IMG/VR virus record: IMGVR_UViG_3300032323_003914
Span: 1-20,944 of that record
From: a virus
Length of the DNA stretch: 20,944 bases
Strand: one strand, 5' to 3'
A program made the translations under genes and the position numbers. The notes below the pieces were generated by a model, which saw nothing but the letters and a program-made list of their open reading frames with translations, did not search any database and was not told the DNA's origin. Positions 1 through 7,090 of the stretch are shown here, piece by piece (positions within the stretch are counted from its first letter, which is position 1; the number at the start of each line of letters is the position of its first letter).

Positions 1-2
1 AC

Positions 3-59
3 ACTGCGGTCAATGGAGTAATAACTGGATTTACTTATAGGTCAGGTAATCCCCCTTAA
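3..59 (+). CDS. C-terminal end of an upstream gene (partial)
   Basis: Frame 3 is open from the window edge to a TAA at 57-59 and reads TAVNGVITGFTYRSGNPP. It ends one base before an AT-rich hairpin, as a real gene end would. The other two plus frames stop earlier (at 21 and 40). The Gly/Thr/Asn-rich tail would suit a phage structural protein, but 18 residues cannot identify a family. Confidence 0.35.
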   Translation, partial: TAVNGVITGFTYRSGNPP

Positions 60-80
60 TAAAAATTTAAAATTTTTATT
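58..80 (+). terminator. AT-rich hairpin after the upstream gene
   Basis: The 23-nt block is a perfect palindrome: AATAAAAAT at 58-66 pairs with ATTTTTATT at 72-80. It overlaps the stop codon of the upstream partial gene. There is no GC stem and no clean T-run after it, so it would be a weak intrinsic terminator or an mRNA 3'-end stabiliser. Confidence 0.35.
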
Positions 81-117
81 GGCGTCAAAATATAAACTAT
101 CAATTCAATCAAAACTG

Positions 118-146
118 TTGACATCTATATACAAGTATAGTATATT
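118..146 (+). promoter_or_regulatory. sigma70-like promoter
   Basis: A perfect TTGACA -35 box (118-123) is followed, after exactly 17 nt, by TATATT (141-146), one mismatch from the TATAAT consensus. It sits in the only sizeable gap at this end of the window and reads toward the gene starting at 174. It would serve host RNA polymerase early in infection (inference). Confidence 0.6.
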
Positions 147-159
147 CAATCTATAACTC

Positions 160-167
160 TATAAATA
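160..167 (+). promoter_or_regulatory. T4-late-promoter-like octamer
   Basis: TATAAATA matches the T4 late-promoter consensus recognised with gp55-type sigma factors. It lies 6 nt before the ATG at 174. Transcription from it would start at or near that ATG, so the transcript would be nearly leaderless, or translation would begin at a later Met such as codon 7. Confidence 0.45.
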
Positions 168-173
168 CTGACT

Positions 174-1964
174 ATGATATTTGGTTACCTAATGTTGGTG
201 ATAGCGATCACCATTTCTGCAATCGCTGCTTGGTATTCAGTCGCTGGTCTCATTGCCATTTTTAGTGCAGCGGCCATACCAGTCATGATCATGGGCGGTT
301 CGTTAGAAGCTGGTAAAATTGTTGCCACAGTTTGGCTACACAACAATTGGCAACGAGTCAGTTGGGCATACAAGAGCTATCTTGTACCTGCTATTGTAGC
401 ACTTATGCTGTTGACCAGTATGGGTATCTTTGGTTTCTTGTCAAAAGGACATGCCGATCAAAGTATTGTAAGCGGCGATGCAATGAGCAAGGTCGCTATT
501 TTTGATGAGAAGATCGCCTCTGAACGAGAAAATATAGCACAGGCCAAACGAGCATTAGAGCAAATGAATGCTCAGGTAGACCAAATGTTGAGTCGCACAG
601 ATAGTGAGCGTGGTACTGACAAAGCAGTTGTAATACGTAAACAGCAAGCCAAAGAACGTGCCGCACTACAAGCCGAAATAACAAAGAGTCAAAAAGCCAT
701 ACAACAATTGCAAGCGGAACGAGCGCCATTGGCCGCTGAGTTTAGAAAAGTAGAAGCCGAAGTCGGGCCCATCAAATATATTGCAGCACTAATTTACGGT
801 GACAATCCTGATCAGAACTTGTTAGAAGCAGCAGTACGTTGGGTAATTATTCTTATTGTTGTAGTATTTGATCCATTGGCCCTATGCTTGATCCTTGCTG
901 CCAACAAACAACTAGAATGGGCAAGGCAAGGTCGTGGTGGTTGGGTTCGCGACGAGGAACCTGCTGCAAAATATCCAGCCGACGATGGTCCACTAACAGC
1001 CACGCAACTTGAACAGGTACAAAAATCAGCCGAAGAATCAGTTTGCCCAAAATGTAAAACAGTGTTGGTAGATGCCACAGGTATCGGTCCTTTCTGTCCC
1101 AACAAAGAATGTGATGTGGCCGATGGCCCTGACCTACACAAGAACACAGCCGCTAGCCCAGAAGAGCTTTTTGATCAAGCTAAAGCGATAGAACAACAAC
1201 TTGATGCCGAAACCAAACAAAAACTAATTGAACCCGAAGATGAGTTGTCTCGAGACGAGATTGAACAAATACGATTAGACGAAATAAACAAAGAACTAGC
1301 AGCCATTGAGCCTAACGAAGAACCTGTTGTTGAAGTAGTTGAAGAACCTGAACCTATTATTATTAGTGCAGAAGAAAAAGCTCTATTGGATAGTGCAGGA
1401 GAAATTATTAATGAACTTAACAATGAAGTGGTTTCGAAAACTGCCCACATAGCAAACGTCGAAGCACAGTACAATCAACTGCAAAATGACTCAATACACT
1501 GGTTGCAGGAACAGCAGCGTATACAGGAACAACTCGAAGAACTTGATGCTGCCCGTAATGTTGAAAAACAACGTGCGGACAATTTGCAGGCACAACTAGA
1601 TGAACTATTGGTGGTCGATCAACCAGAGGAAGTGAGTGTCAATCTAAGCCCGGCAGCAGACAATGCACCCAATCTAAAACGAGTTCCGGTGTCAAGTTTT
1701 GGTATAGAGTTTCCTGCAGATCCAGAAAAAGGTGATCTGTACCTAAGAACAGATTACTTGCCTTCGAAGTTATTTAAATACAACGGCGATCGTTGGATCG
1801 AAGCAGATAAAGCTAGAACAGATACATACACTTACAACGATCAATATATTGAATTTTTGATCGAAAAATTAAAATCAGGCGAGTACGATACTGAAGATAT
1901 CAACGAAGCCGAACAAGAACAAATAGCTCAATACTTACAGGAAAAAAATGGCAACAGATCTTGA
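174..1964 (+). CDS. large membrane protein with coiled coils and a zinc ribbon
   Basis: A 596-aa protein of unknown function. Hydrophobic segments lie at about residues 5-27, 28-45 and 68-90. A charged coiled-coil stretch (about 105-190) leads to a fourth membrane segment at about 222-243. A zinc-ribbon-like module follows, with C291 and C294 (CPKC) and C308 and C313 (CPNKEC). Next come a long acidic, Glu/Gln-rich coiled coil (about 325-485) and a compact C-terminal domain (about 505-590) rich in aromatic and acidic residues. I recall similar C-terminal domains in large membrane proteins of marine T4-like phages, but no function is established. Predicted location is the inner membrane, with the zinc ribbon and tail on one side. 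There is no clear Shine-Dalgarno before the ATG; it has its own sigma70-like and late-like promoter. Its end overlaps the next gene by 17 nt. Confidence 0.8.
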   Translation: MIFGYLMLVIAITISAIAAWYSVAGLIAIFSAAAIPVMIMGGSLEAGKIVATVWLHNNWQRVSWAYKSYLVPAIVALMLLTSMGIFGFLSKGHADQSIVSGDAMSKVAIFDEKIASERENIAQAKRALEQMNAQVDQMLSRTDSERGTDKAVVIRKQQAKERAALQAEITKSQKAIQQLQAERAPLAAEFRKVEAEVGPIKYIAALIYGDNPDQNLLEAAVRWVIILIVVVFDPLALCLILAANKQLEWARQGRGGWVRDEEPAAKYPADDGPLTATQLEQVQKSAEESVCPKCKTVLVDATGIGPFCPNKECDVADGPDLHKNTAASPEELFDQAKAIEQQLDAETKQKLIEPEDELSRDEIEQIRLDEINKELAAIEPNEEPVVEVVEEPEPIIISAEEKALLDSAGEIINELNNEVVSKTAHIANVEAQYNQLQNDSIHWLQEQQRIQEQLEELDAARNVEKQRADNLQAQLDELLVVDQPEEVSVNLSPAADNAPNLKRVPVSSFGIEFPADPEKGDLYLRTDYLPSKLFKYNGDRWIEADKARTDTYTYNDQYIEFLIEKLKSGEYDTEDINEAEQEQIAQYLQEKNGNRS

Positions 1965-2325
1965 TTATTCAAACATTGTAACACCCCCGGACTTTGTTGA
2001 AGAAGATAAACATACAGTTTTAATTATAGATGCTGATGCCGAGCACATTCATAGTATAGGTACATTTTTAAAAAATTCCGACGACTATTTTAACATCTAT
2101 TTGTATCATACAGAAATGGGCAATGAGCCATGGTTTGCAGAAGCACGTAACAGGGCCGATGCATTGATTGTAAATACAGAAAAAAATACATTTAGCACAA
2201 TCAAAGACATTTTGGCCGAGTTACCAAATGCCTATTACTATGGTCCTAAAAAGTTTTTGAAAAACAATAATCAATTGATAAATCCTGTTGATTATTTTAC
2301 AAATCAATATTATCAAAGTAAATAA
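1948..2325 (+). CDS. hypothetical protein, small alpha/beta fold
   Basis: A 125-aa soluble protein I cannot assign. After an acidic N-terminus, the strand-like VLIIDADAEHI and the later ADALIVNT give a Rossmann- or receiver-like alternation of strands and helices. The second acidic or phospho-acceptor residues of a true response-regulator receiver are not evident. It starts inside the 3' end of the membrane-protein gene (17-nt overlap) after an AGGA Shine-Dalgarno, so the two genes are probably translationally coupled and may work together. It is followed within 5 nt by the bS21 gene. Confidence 0.7.
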   Translation: MATDLDYSNIVTPPDFVEEDKHTVLIIDADAEHIHSIGTFLKNSDDYFNIYLYHTEMGNEPWFAEARNRADALIVNTEKNTFSTIKDILAELPNAYYYGPKKFLKNNNQLINPVDYFTNQYYQSK

Positions 2326-2329
2326 ACTT

Positions 2330-2575
2330 ATGAGAGACGAATGGAAAAAACAACCAATTGCAGTGGGTAACAAAGTAGTTGTTGCCAATGACAACTTTGA
2401 AAAAGCTATGCGTAAGTTTAAGAAAAAAGTAACCGAATCAGGTTTACTGCAAAATCTACGCGACCGCGAACACTATGTTAAACCTACTACTCGACGCAAG
2501 CAAGCCAAAAGTGCAGCACGACGCCGCTGGACCAAAAAGCTAGAATCCGAACAGTTGCCTAAGAAACTTTTTTAA
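2330..2575 (+). CDS. rpsU: phage-encoded ribosomal protein bS21 homolog
   Basis: An 81-aa basic protein that resembles bacterial bS21, the small-subunit protein near the anti-Shine-Dalgarno end of 16S rRNA that aids initiation. The core FEKAMRKFKKKVTESGLL, the motif REHYVKPTTRRKQAKS and the basic tail WTKKL line up with E. coli S21 (RRFKRSCEKAGVL, RREFYEKPTTERKRAK). About 20 extra N-terminal residues precede the core. I chose the ATG at 2330; an upstream in-frame start at 2288 would add 14 residues inside the preceding gene. bS21 genes are known in some pelagiphages and very large phages, and are proposed to bias host ribosomes toward phage mRNA. The last 17 nt overlap the convergent minus-strand gene. 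Confidence 0.88.
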   Translation: MRDEWKKQPIAVGNKVVVANDNFEKAMRKFKKKVTESGLLQNLRDREHYVKPTTRRKQAKSAARRRWTKKLESEQLPKKLF

Positions 2576-3536
2576 CAAATTCTTCTAGTAAAAAATTATG
2601 GAATTCTGGATCATATACTAATTCCAAATTCTTTTTCCTGCGTTCATACGTGTTATCCCAAATCGTATCCAAATCACTGATCATTAAACGATCTAATTGT
2701 TGATGAATCATTGAAATTTTTGTACGCAAATCCTCTACTTGATCGTAACTGTGATCAATGATATCATCAAAAGTATCAATGCCAATTTTTCTAAGATACG
2801 CAATTATACCTTTACTACCTAATATTAAAAATAGTTGACCTGAAAAAATAGGTTTCCAGGTTTTCTCTGTTATAAATTCTTGATTGACTGAATTTTCTGT
2901 AACATAGTCGATGTAACAATCTCTATGCACAAAACATTGATTACTGGTAATAGGATTATTCGTATGCTTCCAATCCTCTAAAAATATAGGAATAGTGTTA
3001 TTAGCCAAACGCCTTTTTATTTCGTCTGATTCCGGACCGGGTAGATCATGTAGAGTGTTTGCTCCTATGGCTGTAGTATCAACATTGTACAATTTAAGAG
3101 TCCAATTAAAACTAAATTTACATTCCGAGAACCATGATTTTTTACTCATTTCTAAATAATTGATAGTACGATGCACCCATGGATTGAGATTCAAGCATTG
3201 CAATTTGTATGGACGTTTAGATTTGATATCGTACTTTGTCAGTCCAGGTACATAAAGAAAATCAAAAAAATAGTAAGGATAATAAACTATATTATCGTGG
3301 TTACTTCTGAAGTAGCTATAGTTAGATGTTGCATATAGAAACTTTGACCCCAACACTTTTGAATATAGTGAATATTGTTCTTGAGTGTGATTGTTACCAT
3401 GTGAGTGCTGAATTATTAACAGTTTATCTTTTGGGTAATCTAAATTTTGTTCTTCCTGCAAACAGTCATGAAGGAAAAATAGATTGGAATTTTGGTTGTT
3501 AATGGCTTTTCTTACTATCCATTCTTCATGATTCAT
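2559..3536 (-). CDS. glycosyltransferase-like protein (GT10-like C-terminal motif)
   Basis: A 325-aa protein on the opposite strand to its neighbours. Its C-terminal third has T223-E224-K225 followed by WKPI, a hydrophobic strand, a Gly, YLRKIG, TFDD and ID-x-SYD. The TEK...KPI...G arrangement resembles the donor-binding region of alpha-1,3-fucosyltransferase-type (GT10) enzymes; I infer a surface- or sugar-directed transferase. The same motif order recurs in the minus-strand protein at 14844-16088, so the two are paralogs. The N-terminal half is aromatic-rich and unassigned. The start is supported by GAGGAAG 7 nt upstream on the minus strand. It is AT-rich, convergent with the bS21 gene (17-nt overlap) and divergent from dnaK, which fits a moron-like insertion. 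Confidence 0.55.
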   Translation of the reverse strand: MNHEEWIVRKAINNQNSNLFFLHDCLQEEQNLDYPKDKLLIIQHSHGNNHTQEQYSLYSKVLGSKFLYATSNYSYFRSNHDNIVYYPYYFFDFLYVPGLTKYDIKSKRPYKLQCLNLNPWVHRTINYLEMSKKSWFSECKFSFNWTLKLYNVDTTAIGANTLHDLPGPESDEIKRRLANNTIPIFLEDWKHTNNPITSNQCFVHRDCYIDYVTENSVNQEFITEKTWKPIFSGQLFLILGSKGIIAYLRKIGIDTFDDIIDHSYDQVEDLRTKISMIHQQLDRLMISDLDTIWDNTYERRKKNLELVYDPEFHNFLLEEFVKKVS

Positions 3537-3565
3537 TTGACTTCCTCAATTATATAATGTATTAT
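3537..3565 (+). promoter_or_regulatory. sigma70-like promoter upstream of dnaK
   Basis: TTGACT (3537-3542), a 17-nt spacer, then TATTAT (3560-3565). A perfect TATAAT also occurs at 3553-3558 but with the wrong spacing to this -35. The site lies in the divergent gap between the minus-strand gene and dnaK. The same AT-rich block read backwards offers a -10-like sequence for the minus-strand gene. Confidence 0.45.
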
Positions 3566-3573
3566 ATTTACTT

Positions 3574-3581
3574 GATAAATA
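3574..3581 (+). promoter_or_regulatory. late-promoter-like octamer upstream of dnaK
   Basis: GATAAATA, one base from the T4 late consensus TATAAATA. If used, transcription would start near 3587, exactly at the first arm of the inverted repeat in the dnaK leader, placing that hairpin at the very 5' end of the mRNA (inference). Confidence 0.35.
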
Positions 3582-3586
3582 AATTA

Positions 3587-3609
3587 GTAAGACGCCAATA
3601 GGGTCTTAC
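3587..3609 (+). promoter_or_regulatory. inverted repeat in the dnaK leader
   Basis: GTAAGAC (3587-3593), a 9-nt spacer, then GTCTTAC (3603-3609): a perfect 7-9-7 inverted repeat. It could be an operator or an RNA hairpin. The spacing equals that of the CIRCE heat-shock operator, but the arm sequence does not match CIRCE. The hsp20 leader also carries a hairpin whose 3' arm begins in a GGGTCT-like sequence. Confidence 0.5.
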
Positions 3610-3611
3610 AC

Positions 3612-3637
3612 TAACTTGCTTATTTTAAGGAGAAACT
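3612..3637 (+). promoter_or_regulatory. shared chaperone leader motif and strong Shine-Dalgarno (dnaK copy)
   Basis: TAACTTGCTTA (3612-3622), then four T bases, AAGGAGA and ACT just before the ATG. The same 11-mer, AGGAGA and ACTATG recur before hsp20 (5571-5600) with almost the same spacing (15 versus 16 nt from motif end to ATG). This points to common translational or post-transcriptional control of the two chaperone genes. Confidence 0.5.
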
Positions 3638-5521
3638 ATGAGTACAATCATCGGTATCGATCTAGGTACCACCAATAGCTGCGTAGCAGTTGTCGAAAAC
3701 GGAACCCCAAAAGTAATTGAAAATTCAGAAGGAGCACGTACTACTCCTAGTATTGTCGCATATGCTTCTGACGAAATTCTTGTTGGCGCCAGTGCTAAAC
3801 GTCAAGCTGTAACCAATCCACGAAATACCGTCTATGCTGCTAAACGACTAATTGGTCGTAAATTCAAAGAACAAGCAGTTCAAAAAGATATTGACCTAAT
3901 GCCATATACTATTATGGAAGCCACAAATGGTGATGCATGGGTTCGGGCGAATGACAAAGAATTGGCACCTCCACAAATTAGTGCAGAAGTTCTTCGCAAA
4001 ATGAAAAAAACTGCCGAAGACTATCTTGGTCATGAAGTAACTCAGGCAGTTATTACTGTCCCGGCATATTTTAATGACAGTCAGCGACAGGCTACTAAGG
4101 ACGCAGGGCAAATTGCAGGCTTAGAAGTCCTGCGTATCATCAATGAGCCGACCGCAGCGGCCCTGGCTTATGGAGTAGACAAAAATGAAAAAACGGATCG
4201 TAAAATTGCTGTTTATGATCTTGGTGGTGGTACCTTTGATATATCTATTATCGACATCGCTGTTGTGGATGGTGATAAACAATTCGAAGTACTTAGTACC
4301 AATGGGGATACATTCCTTGGAGGTGAGGACTTTGACCAAAGAATAATGGACTATCTAATCACTGAATTCAAAAAGGAATCCGGTGTTGATCTATCTAAAG
4401 ATGTTATGGCACTACAGCGACTAAAAGAAGCTGCTGAACGTACCAAGATCGAACTATCCAATAACACACAAACGGATGTTAACTTGCCTTACATCACTGC
4501 TGATGCTACAGGACCTAAACATCTAAATATCAAAATTACTAGAGCCAAATTTGAAAGTCTAGTAGAAGATCTTATTCAACGCTCAATTGATCCTTGCCGG
4601 ATTGCTATGAAGGACGCAGGCGTAACTGCTGCTGATATTGACGAAGTTATCTTGGTCGGTGGGCAGACACGCATGCCTAAGGTACAAGAAGCAGTTGAAC
4701 AATTGTTTGGTAAGGCACCACGTCGTGATGTTAATCCGGATGAAGCAGTAGCGGTAGGAGCAGCAGTACAAGGTGCTGTTTTAGGTGGCGACCGTAAAGA
4801 CGTTCTACTACTTGATGTGACCCCACTAAGCCTTGGTATTGAAACCATGGGCGGAGTGATGACAAAACTAATACAAAAGAACACCACAATACCAACTAAA
4901 AACAGTCAGGTGTTCAGCACAGCTGAGGATAATCAGCCTGCAGTTACTATCAAAGTCTATCAAGGTGAACGTGAACTTGTACAATATAATAAACTATTAG
5001 GCGAATTTAACTTGGAAGGAATTCAACCTGCTCCAAGAGGTGTGCCACAAGTAGAAGTCACGCTGGATGTTGATGCAAATGGTATTCTTAAAGTAAGTGC
5101 CCGAGATAAATCTACAGGCAAAGAAAACAAGATTACTATCAAGAGTGACAGTGGCCTAAGTCAAGAGCAGATTGCAGAGATGATTCGCGATGCTGAAGCC
5201 AATGCCGATGCTGATAAAAAACAACGCGAGTTGATTGATACCAGGAACCAAGCGGATGCAGTTGTCCATAAGGTTCGCACTGATCTAAAAGAAGTTGAGG
5301 GCAAACTGTCAGAGGATCAGACGAAGCAAATTAACGATAAAATACGTGAACTAGAAGAAACAGTAGCAGGCACAGACCAAGAAGCAATTACATCCAAATT
5401 GTCAGAATTGATTGTTGCTGCCAATGCAATTAACGAAGTAAAGCAACCAACTACAGCGGAGTCCGCAAAGCCCGATGTTGATGACACTGTAGTTGATGCC
5501 GAGTTTACAGAAAAGAAGTAA
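3638..5521 (+). CDS. dnaK: chaperone DnaK (Hsp70), full length
   Basis: A 627-aa complete Hsp70 (bacterial DnaK is about 638). The nucleotide-binding domain has IDLGTTNS (residues 7-14), [25 protein letters not shown] (194-201) and [10 protein letters not shown]. The inter-domain linker VLLLD is at 389-393, the same numbering as E. coli DnaK. The substrate-binding domain, helical lid and an acidic C-terminal tail ending EFTEKK follow, so ATP hydrolysis, allostery and client binding all look intact. It would act in the host cytoplasm, borrowing host DnaJ and GrpE, since neither is in this window. The sequence reads as proteobacterial, implying acquisition from a host. It has its own promoter region, an inverted-repeat leader and a strong AAGGAGA. 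Hsp20 and clpS genes follow. Confidence 0.97.
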   Translation: MSTIIGIDLGTTNSCVAVVENGTPKVIENSEGARTTPSIVAYASDEILVGASAKRQAVTNPRNTVYAAKRLIGRKFKEQAVQKDIDLMPYTIMEATNGDAWVRANDKELAPPQISAEVLRKMKKTAEDYLGHEVTQAVITVPAYFNDSQRQATKDAGQIAGLEVLRIINEPTAAALAYGVDKNEKTDRKIAVYDLGGGTFDISIIDIAVVDGDKQFEVLSTNGDTFLGGEDFDQRIMDYLITEFKKESGVDLSKDVMALQRLKEAAERTKIELSNNTQTDVNLPYITADATGPKHLNIKITRAKFESLVEDLIQRSIDPCRIAMKDAGVTAADIDEVILVGGQTRMPKVQEAVEQLFGKAPRRDVNPDEAVAVGAAVQGAVLGGDRKDVLLLDVTPLSLGIETMGGVMTKLIQKNTTIPTKNSQVFSTAEDNQPAVTIKVYQGERELVQYNKLLGEFNLEGIQPAPRGVPQVEVTLDVDANGILKVSARDKSTGKENKITIKSDSGLSQEQIAEMIRDAEANADADKKQRELIDTRNQADAVVHKVRTDLKEVEGKLSEDQTKQINDKIRELEETVAGTDQEAITSKLSELIVAANAINEVKQPTTAESAKPDVDDTVVDAEFTEKK

Positions 5522-5530
5522 AGAATATGC

Positions 5531-5559
5531 AGAGTAGATGCCCGGTTGGGGTCTACTCT
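5531..5559 (+). promoter_or_regulatory. hairpin between dnaK and hsp20
   Basis: AGAGTAGA (5531-5538) pairs with TCTACTCT (5552-5559). The 13-nt interior can add three further C-G pairs around a GGTT loop. No T-run follows, so it is more likely a processing, stability or regulatory element in the hsp20 leader than an intrinsic terminator. Confidence 0.5.
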
Positions 5560-5570
5560 CATATGTGTCA

Positions 5571-5597
5571 TAACTTGCTTAATGAAAGGAGACGACT
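5571..5597 (+). promoter_or_regulatory. shared chaperone leader motif and Shine-Dalgarno (hsp20 copy)
   Basis: TAACTTGCTTA (5571-5581), then ATGAA, AGGAGA and CGACT before the ATG at 5598. It duplicates the element before dnaK in sequence and spacing. Confidence 0.5.
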
Positions 5598-6035
5598 ATG
5601 ACAACCTATATCACAACTTTTGATTTACCAACTATTCACCGTCATGCTATTGGGTTTGACCGTATTATCGGTGAACTCAATAGAACTTTTGCAAACAGCA
5701 AAGGTGATAACTATCCACCACACAATGTAATTCAAGTAGAAGAAAACAAATATGTAATCGAAGTGGCTGTGGCAGGTTTTGCAGAAAACGAACTTGACGT
5801 TGAATTAAAAGAAAATCTTCTAATAATTCGCGGCGACAAAGCCAAGAAAGATGAAGAAAGGCAATACCTACACAGAGGTATTAGCTCACGTAACTTCAAC
5901 AAAACTTTTCCACTAGGAGAAAGTATCGAAGTGCGTGGTGCTACAGTTAGAGACGGCATCCTGTCGATCAACTTAGAACAAGTTATTCCTGAGGAAAAAC
6001 TGCCTAAGAAGATTGCAATTACCTTCGCTAAGTAA
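5598..6035 (+). CDS. hsp20: small heat-shock protein, IbpA-like (Hsp20)
   Basis: A 145-aa ATP-independent holdase with an alpha-crystallin domain. It resembles E. coli IbpA along its length: AIGFDRI near the N-terminus, YPPHNV, the AVAGFAENELDV stretch, a LLIIRG strand, RNFNKTF, VRGATVRDG and a C-terminal IAI that fits the I-x-I oligomerisation motif. It would hold unfolding proteins for refolding by Hsp70 systems, so its position directly after dnaK makes functional sense. A strong AGGAGA supports the start. The leader repeats the dnaK leader motif, and a hairpin terminator follows the stop. Hsp20 genes are common in T4-like cyanophages; pairing with a phage dnaK is much less usual. Confidence 0.93.
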   Translation: MTTYITTFDLPTIHRHAIGFDRIIGELNRTFANSKGDNYPPHNVIQVEENKYVIEVAVAGFAENELDVELKENLLIIRGDKAKKDEERQYLHRGISSRNFNKTFPLGESIEVRGATVRDGILSINLEQVIPEEKLPKKIAITFAK

Positions 6036-6049
6036 TATAATGTAACAAC

Positions 6050-6076
6050 AGCAGGGGAAACCTCCCCTGCTTCTTC
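6050..6076 (+). terminator. terminator after hsp20
   Basis: AGCAGGGG (6050-6057), a 6-nt loop, then CCCCTGCT (6064-6071): a perfect 8-bp GC-rich stem followed by TCTTC. The T-run is short and mixed, so termination may be partial. It separates the chaperone genes from clpS. Confidence 0.6.
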
Positions 6077-6087
6077 AAACAGATATC

Positions 6088-6396
6088 ATGACTACTGAAA
6101 CTATTGTACGCCCCAAGATCGCTCCTAAAACAAATATTCCAGAACCAAGTTTATACAATATCATTTACATAAATGATAATCAGACAACAATGGAATTTGT
6201 TATTGAAAGTTTGAAGGCAGTGTTTAATTATAGCGATGAAGCTGCTGCGGATATTACTATCAAAATTCACGAAGAAGGGTCTGCGGTTGTGGCCACATTA
6301 CCCTACGAAATGGCTGAACAAAAAGGTATCGAAGTCACACTGTTGGCAAGAAACAATGGATTTCCGTTGAATGTTAAACTGGAAGTAGCAGAATGA
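6088..6396 (+). CDS. clpS: ClpS-like N-degron adaptor
   Basis: A 102-aa ClpS homolog. In bacteria ClpS binds N-terminal Leu, Phe, Tyr or Trp and hands the substrate to ClpAP. The pocket is preserved: N29-D30 in INDNQTTMEF (E. coli N34-D35), the gate-like M35 (E. coli M40) and H61 in KIHEEG (E. coli H66). The N-terminal extension is short and Pro-rich, as expected for the ClpA-contacting arm, and lacks the first 15 or so residues seen in E. coli. No ClpA or ClpP is present here, so it would work through host ClpAP, either redirecting degradation or competing with host ClpS (inference). Only a weak Shine-Dalgarno precedes the ATG. The next gene starts in an ATGA overlap. Confidence 0.88.
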   Translation: MTTETIVRPKIAPKTNIPEPSLYNIIYINDNQTTMEFVIESLKAVFNYSDEAAADITIKIHEEGSAVVATLPYEMAEQKGIEVTLLARNNGFPLNVKLEVAE

Positions 6397-6605
6397 GTGT
6401 CGAAGCTTTACTAGACAAAATACCAAACTCTGTAAACTTGTCCAATGAGTTTACAGTGGAATGGACTTCAACAAACATAGGATTTGGACTATTCAAATTT
6501 TATACCAAAGATGATGTAATCTATTGTGATAACGAGTGCATGAGCAAGGAATTTATTAAACAAATTCTTTGTGACATGGTTGACAATTCCGTATTAACTG
6601 ATTAA
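6393..6605 (+). CDS. hypothetical small protein
   Basis: A 70-aa acidic protein with no recognisable family. It has an aromatic beta-rich centre (FGLFKFYTKDDVIYC) and a helical C-terminus, with three Cys residues not in a metal-binding pattern. It starts in a 4-nt ATGA overlap with clpS, so translation is probably coupled, and it may be a partner of the ClpS-like protein (inference from position only). Confidence 0.65.
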   Translation: MSVEALLDKIPNSVNLSNEFTVEWTSTNIGFGLFKFYTKDDVIYCDNECMSKEFIKQILCDMVDNSVLTD

Positions 6606-6614
6606 AATATACTA

Positions 6615-7088
6615 ATGATATTTAATAAAATCAAAGAGCTTAAGGCGCAGGGCCTTAAGATTGGTATCACCTTCTCTACCTTTGACATGCTACATGCTGG
6701 ACATATTGCTATGTTAAGTGAAGCAAAAAATCATTGCGATTATTTAATTGCCGGGCTACAAACAGATCCCACTATAGATCGCCCGGATAGTAAAAATCCT
6801 CCAGTGCAGAGTATTGTTGAAAGACAGATACAACTAAGCGCCACTAGATTTGTGGATGAAATAGTTGTGTATCAAACCGAACAAGACCTAATTGATCTAT
6901 TGCTTATATTGCCGGTTGATGTTAGAATACTGGGTGTGGAGTATGAGAATAAAGATTTTACTGGTAAGAAAGAATGTTGGGATCGTAATATCGAACTAGT
7001 TTTTAATGGACGAGATCATTCATTTAGTTCAAGCAGCCTGCGTAAACGTGTGGCGGCAGCAGAAGCAGACAAAGCTTTAAGGAGTTGA
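6615..7088 (+). CDS. cytidylyltransferase-like nucleotidyltransferase
   Basis: A 157-aa member of the HxGH nucleotidyltransferase superfamily (TagD / GCT / RfaE-C type), which transfers a nucleotidyl group from CTP or ATP to a phospho-alcohol or phospho-sugar. The signature H27-A-G-H30 follows an ITFSTFDMLHAGH strand-loop-helix, and a C-terminal SSSSLRKR matches the second nucleotide-binding signature. Between them lie a strand with LIAGLQTDPTIDRP and a helix-forming ERQIQLSATRFVDEIVVY. The substrate cannot be told from sequence: glycerol-3-phosphate or a sugar phosphate are both possible. Similar genes occur in T4-like marine phages. It may feed the nucleotide-sugar enzymes further along (speculative). 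The following gene's Shine-Dalgarno lies in its last codons. Confidence 0.82.
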   Translation: MIFNKIKELKAQGLKIGITFSTFDMLHAGHIAMLSEAKNHCDYLIAGLQTDPTIDRPDSKNPPVQSIVERQIQLSATRFVDEIVVYQTEQDLIDLLLILPVDVRILGVEYENKDFTGKKECWDRNIELVFNGRDHSFSSSSLRKRVAAAEADKALRS

Positions 7089-7090
7089 TC

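Noticed and set aside
1948-2325. Response-regulator receiver domain
   Set aside because: Only the first acidic strand resembles a receiver; the phospho-acceptor Asp and conserved Lys are not identifiable.
3587-3609. CIRCE/HrcA operator upstream of dnaK
   Set aside because: The 7-9-7 geometry is similar, but the arms are GTAAGAC/GTCTTAC, not the CIRCE arms TTAGCACTC/GAGTGCTAA, so only a generic inverted repeat is reported.
3612-3637. sigma32-type heat-shock promoter from the CTTG in the shared leader motif
   Set aside because: It lies about 20 nt before the start codon, with the Shine-Dalgarno in the way, so there is no room for a -10 box and a transcript leader.
5531-5559. Hairpin as a dnaK transcription terminator
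   Set aside because: No T-run follows, and the shared leader motif and hsp20 start lie just downstream, so read-through or processing is more likely.
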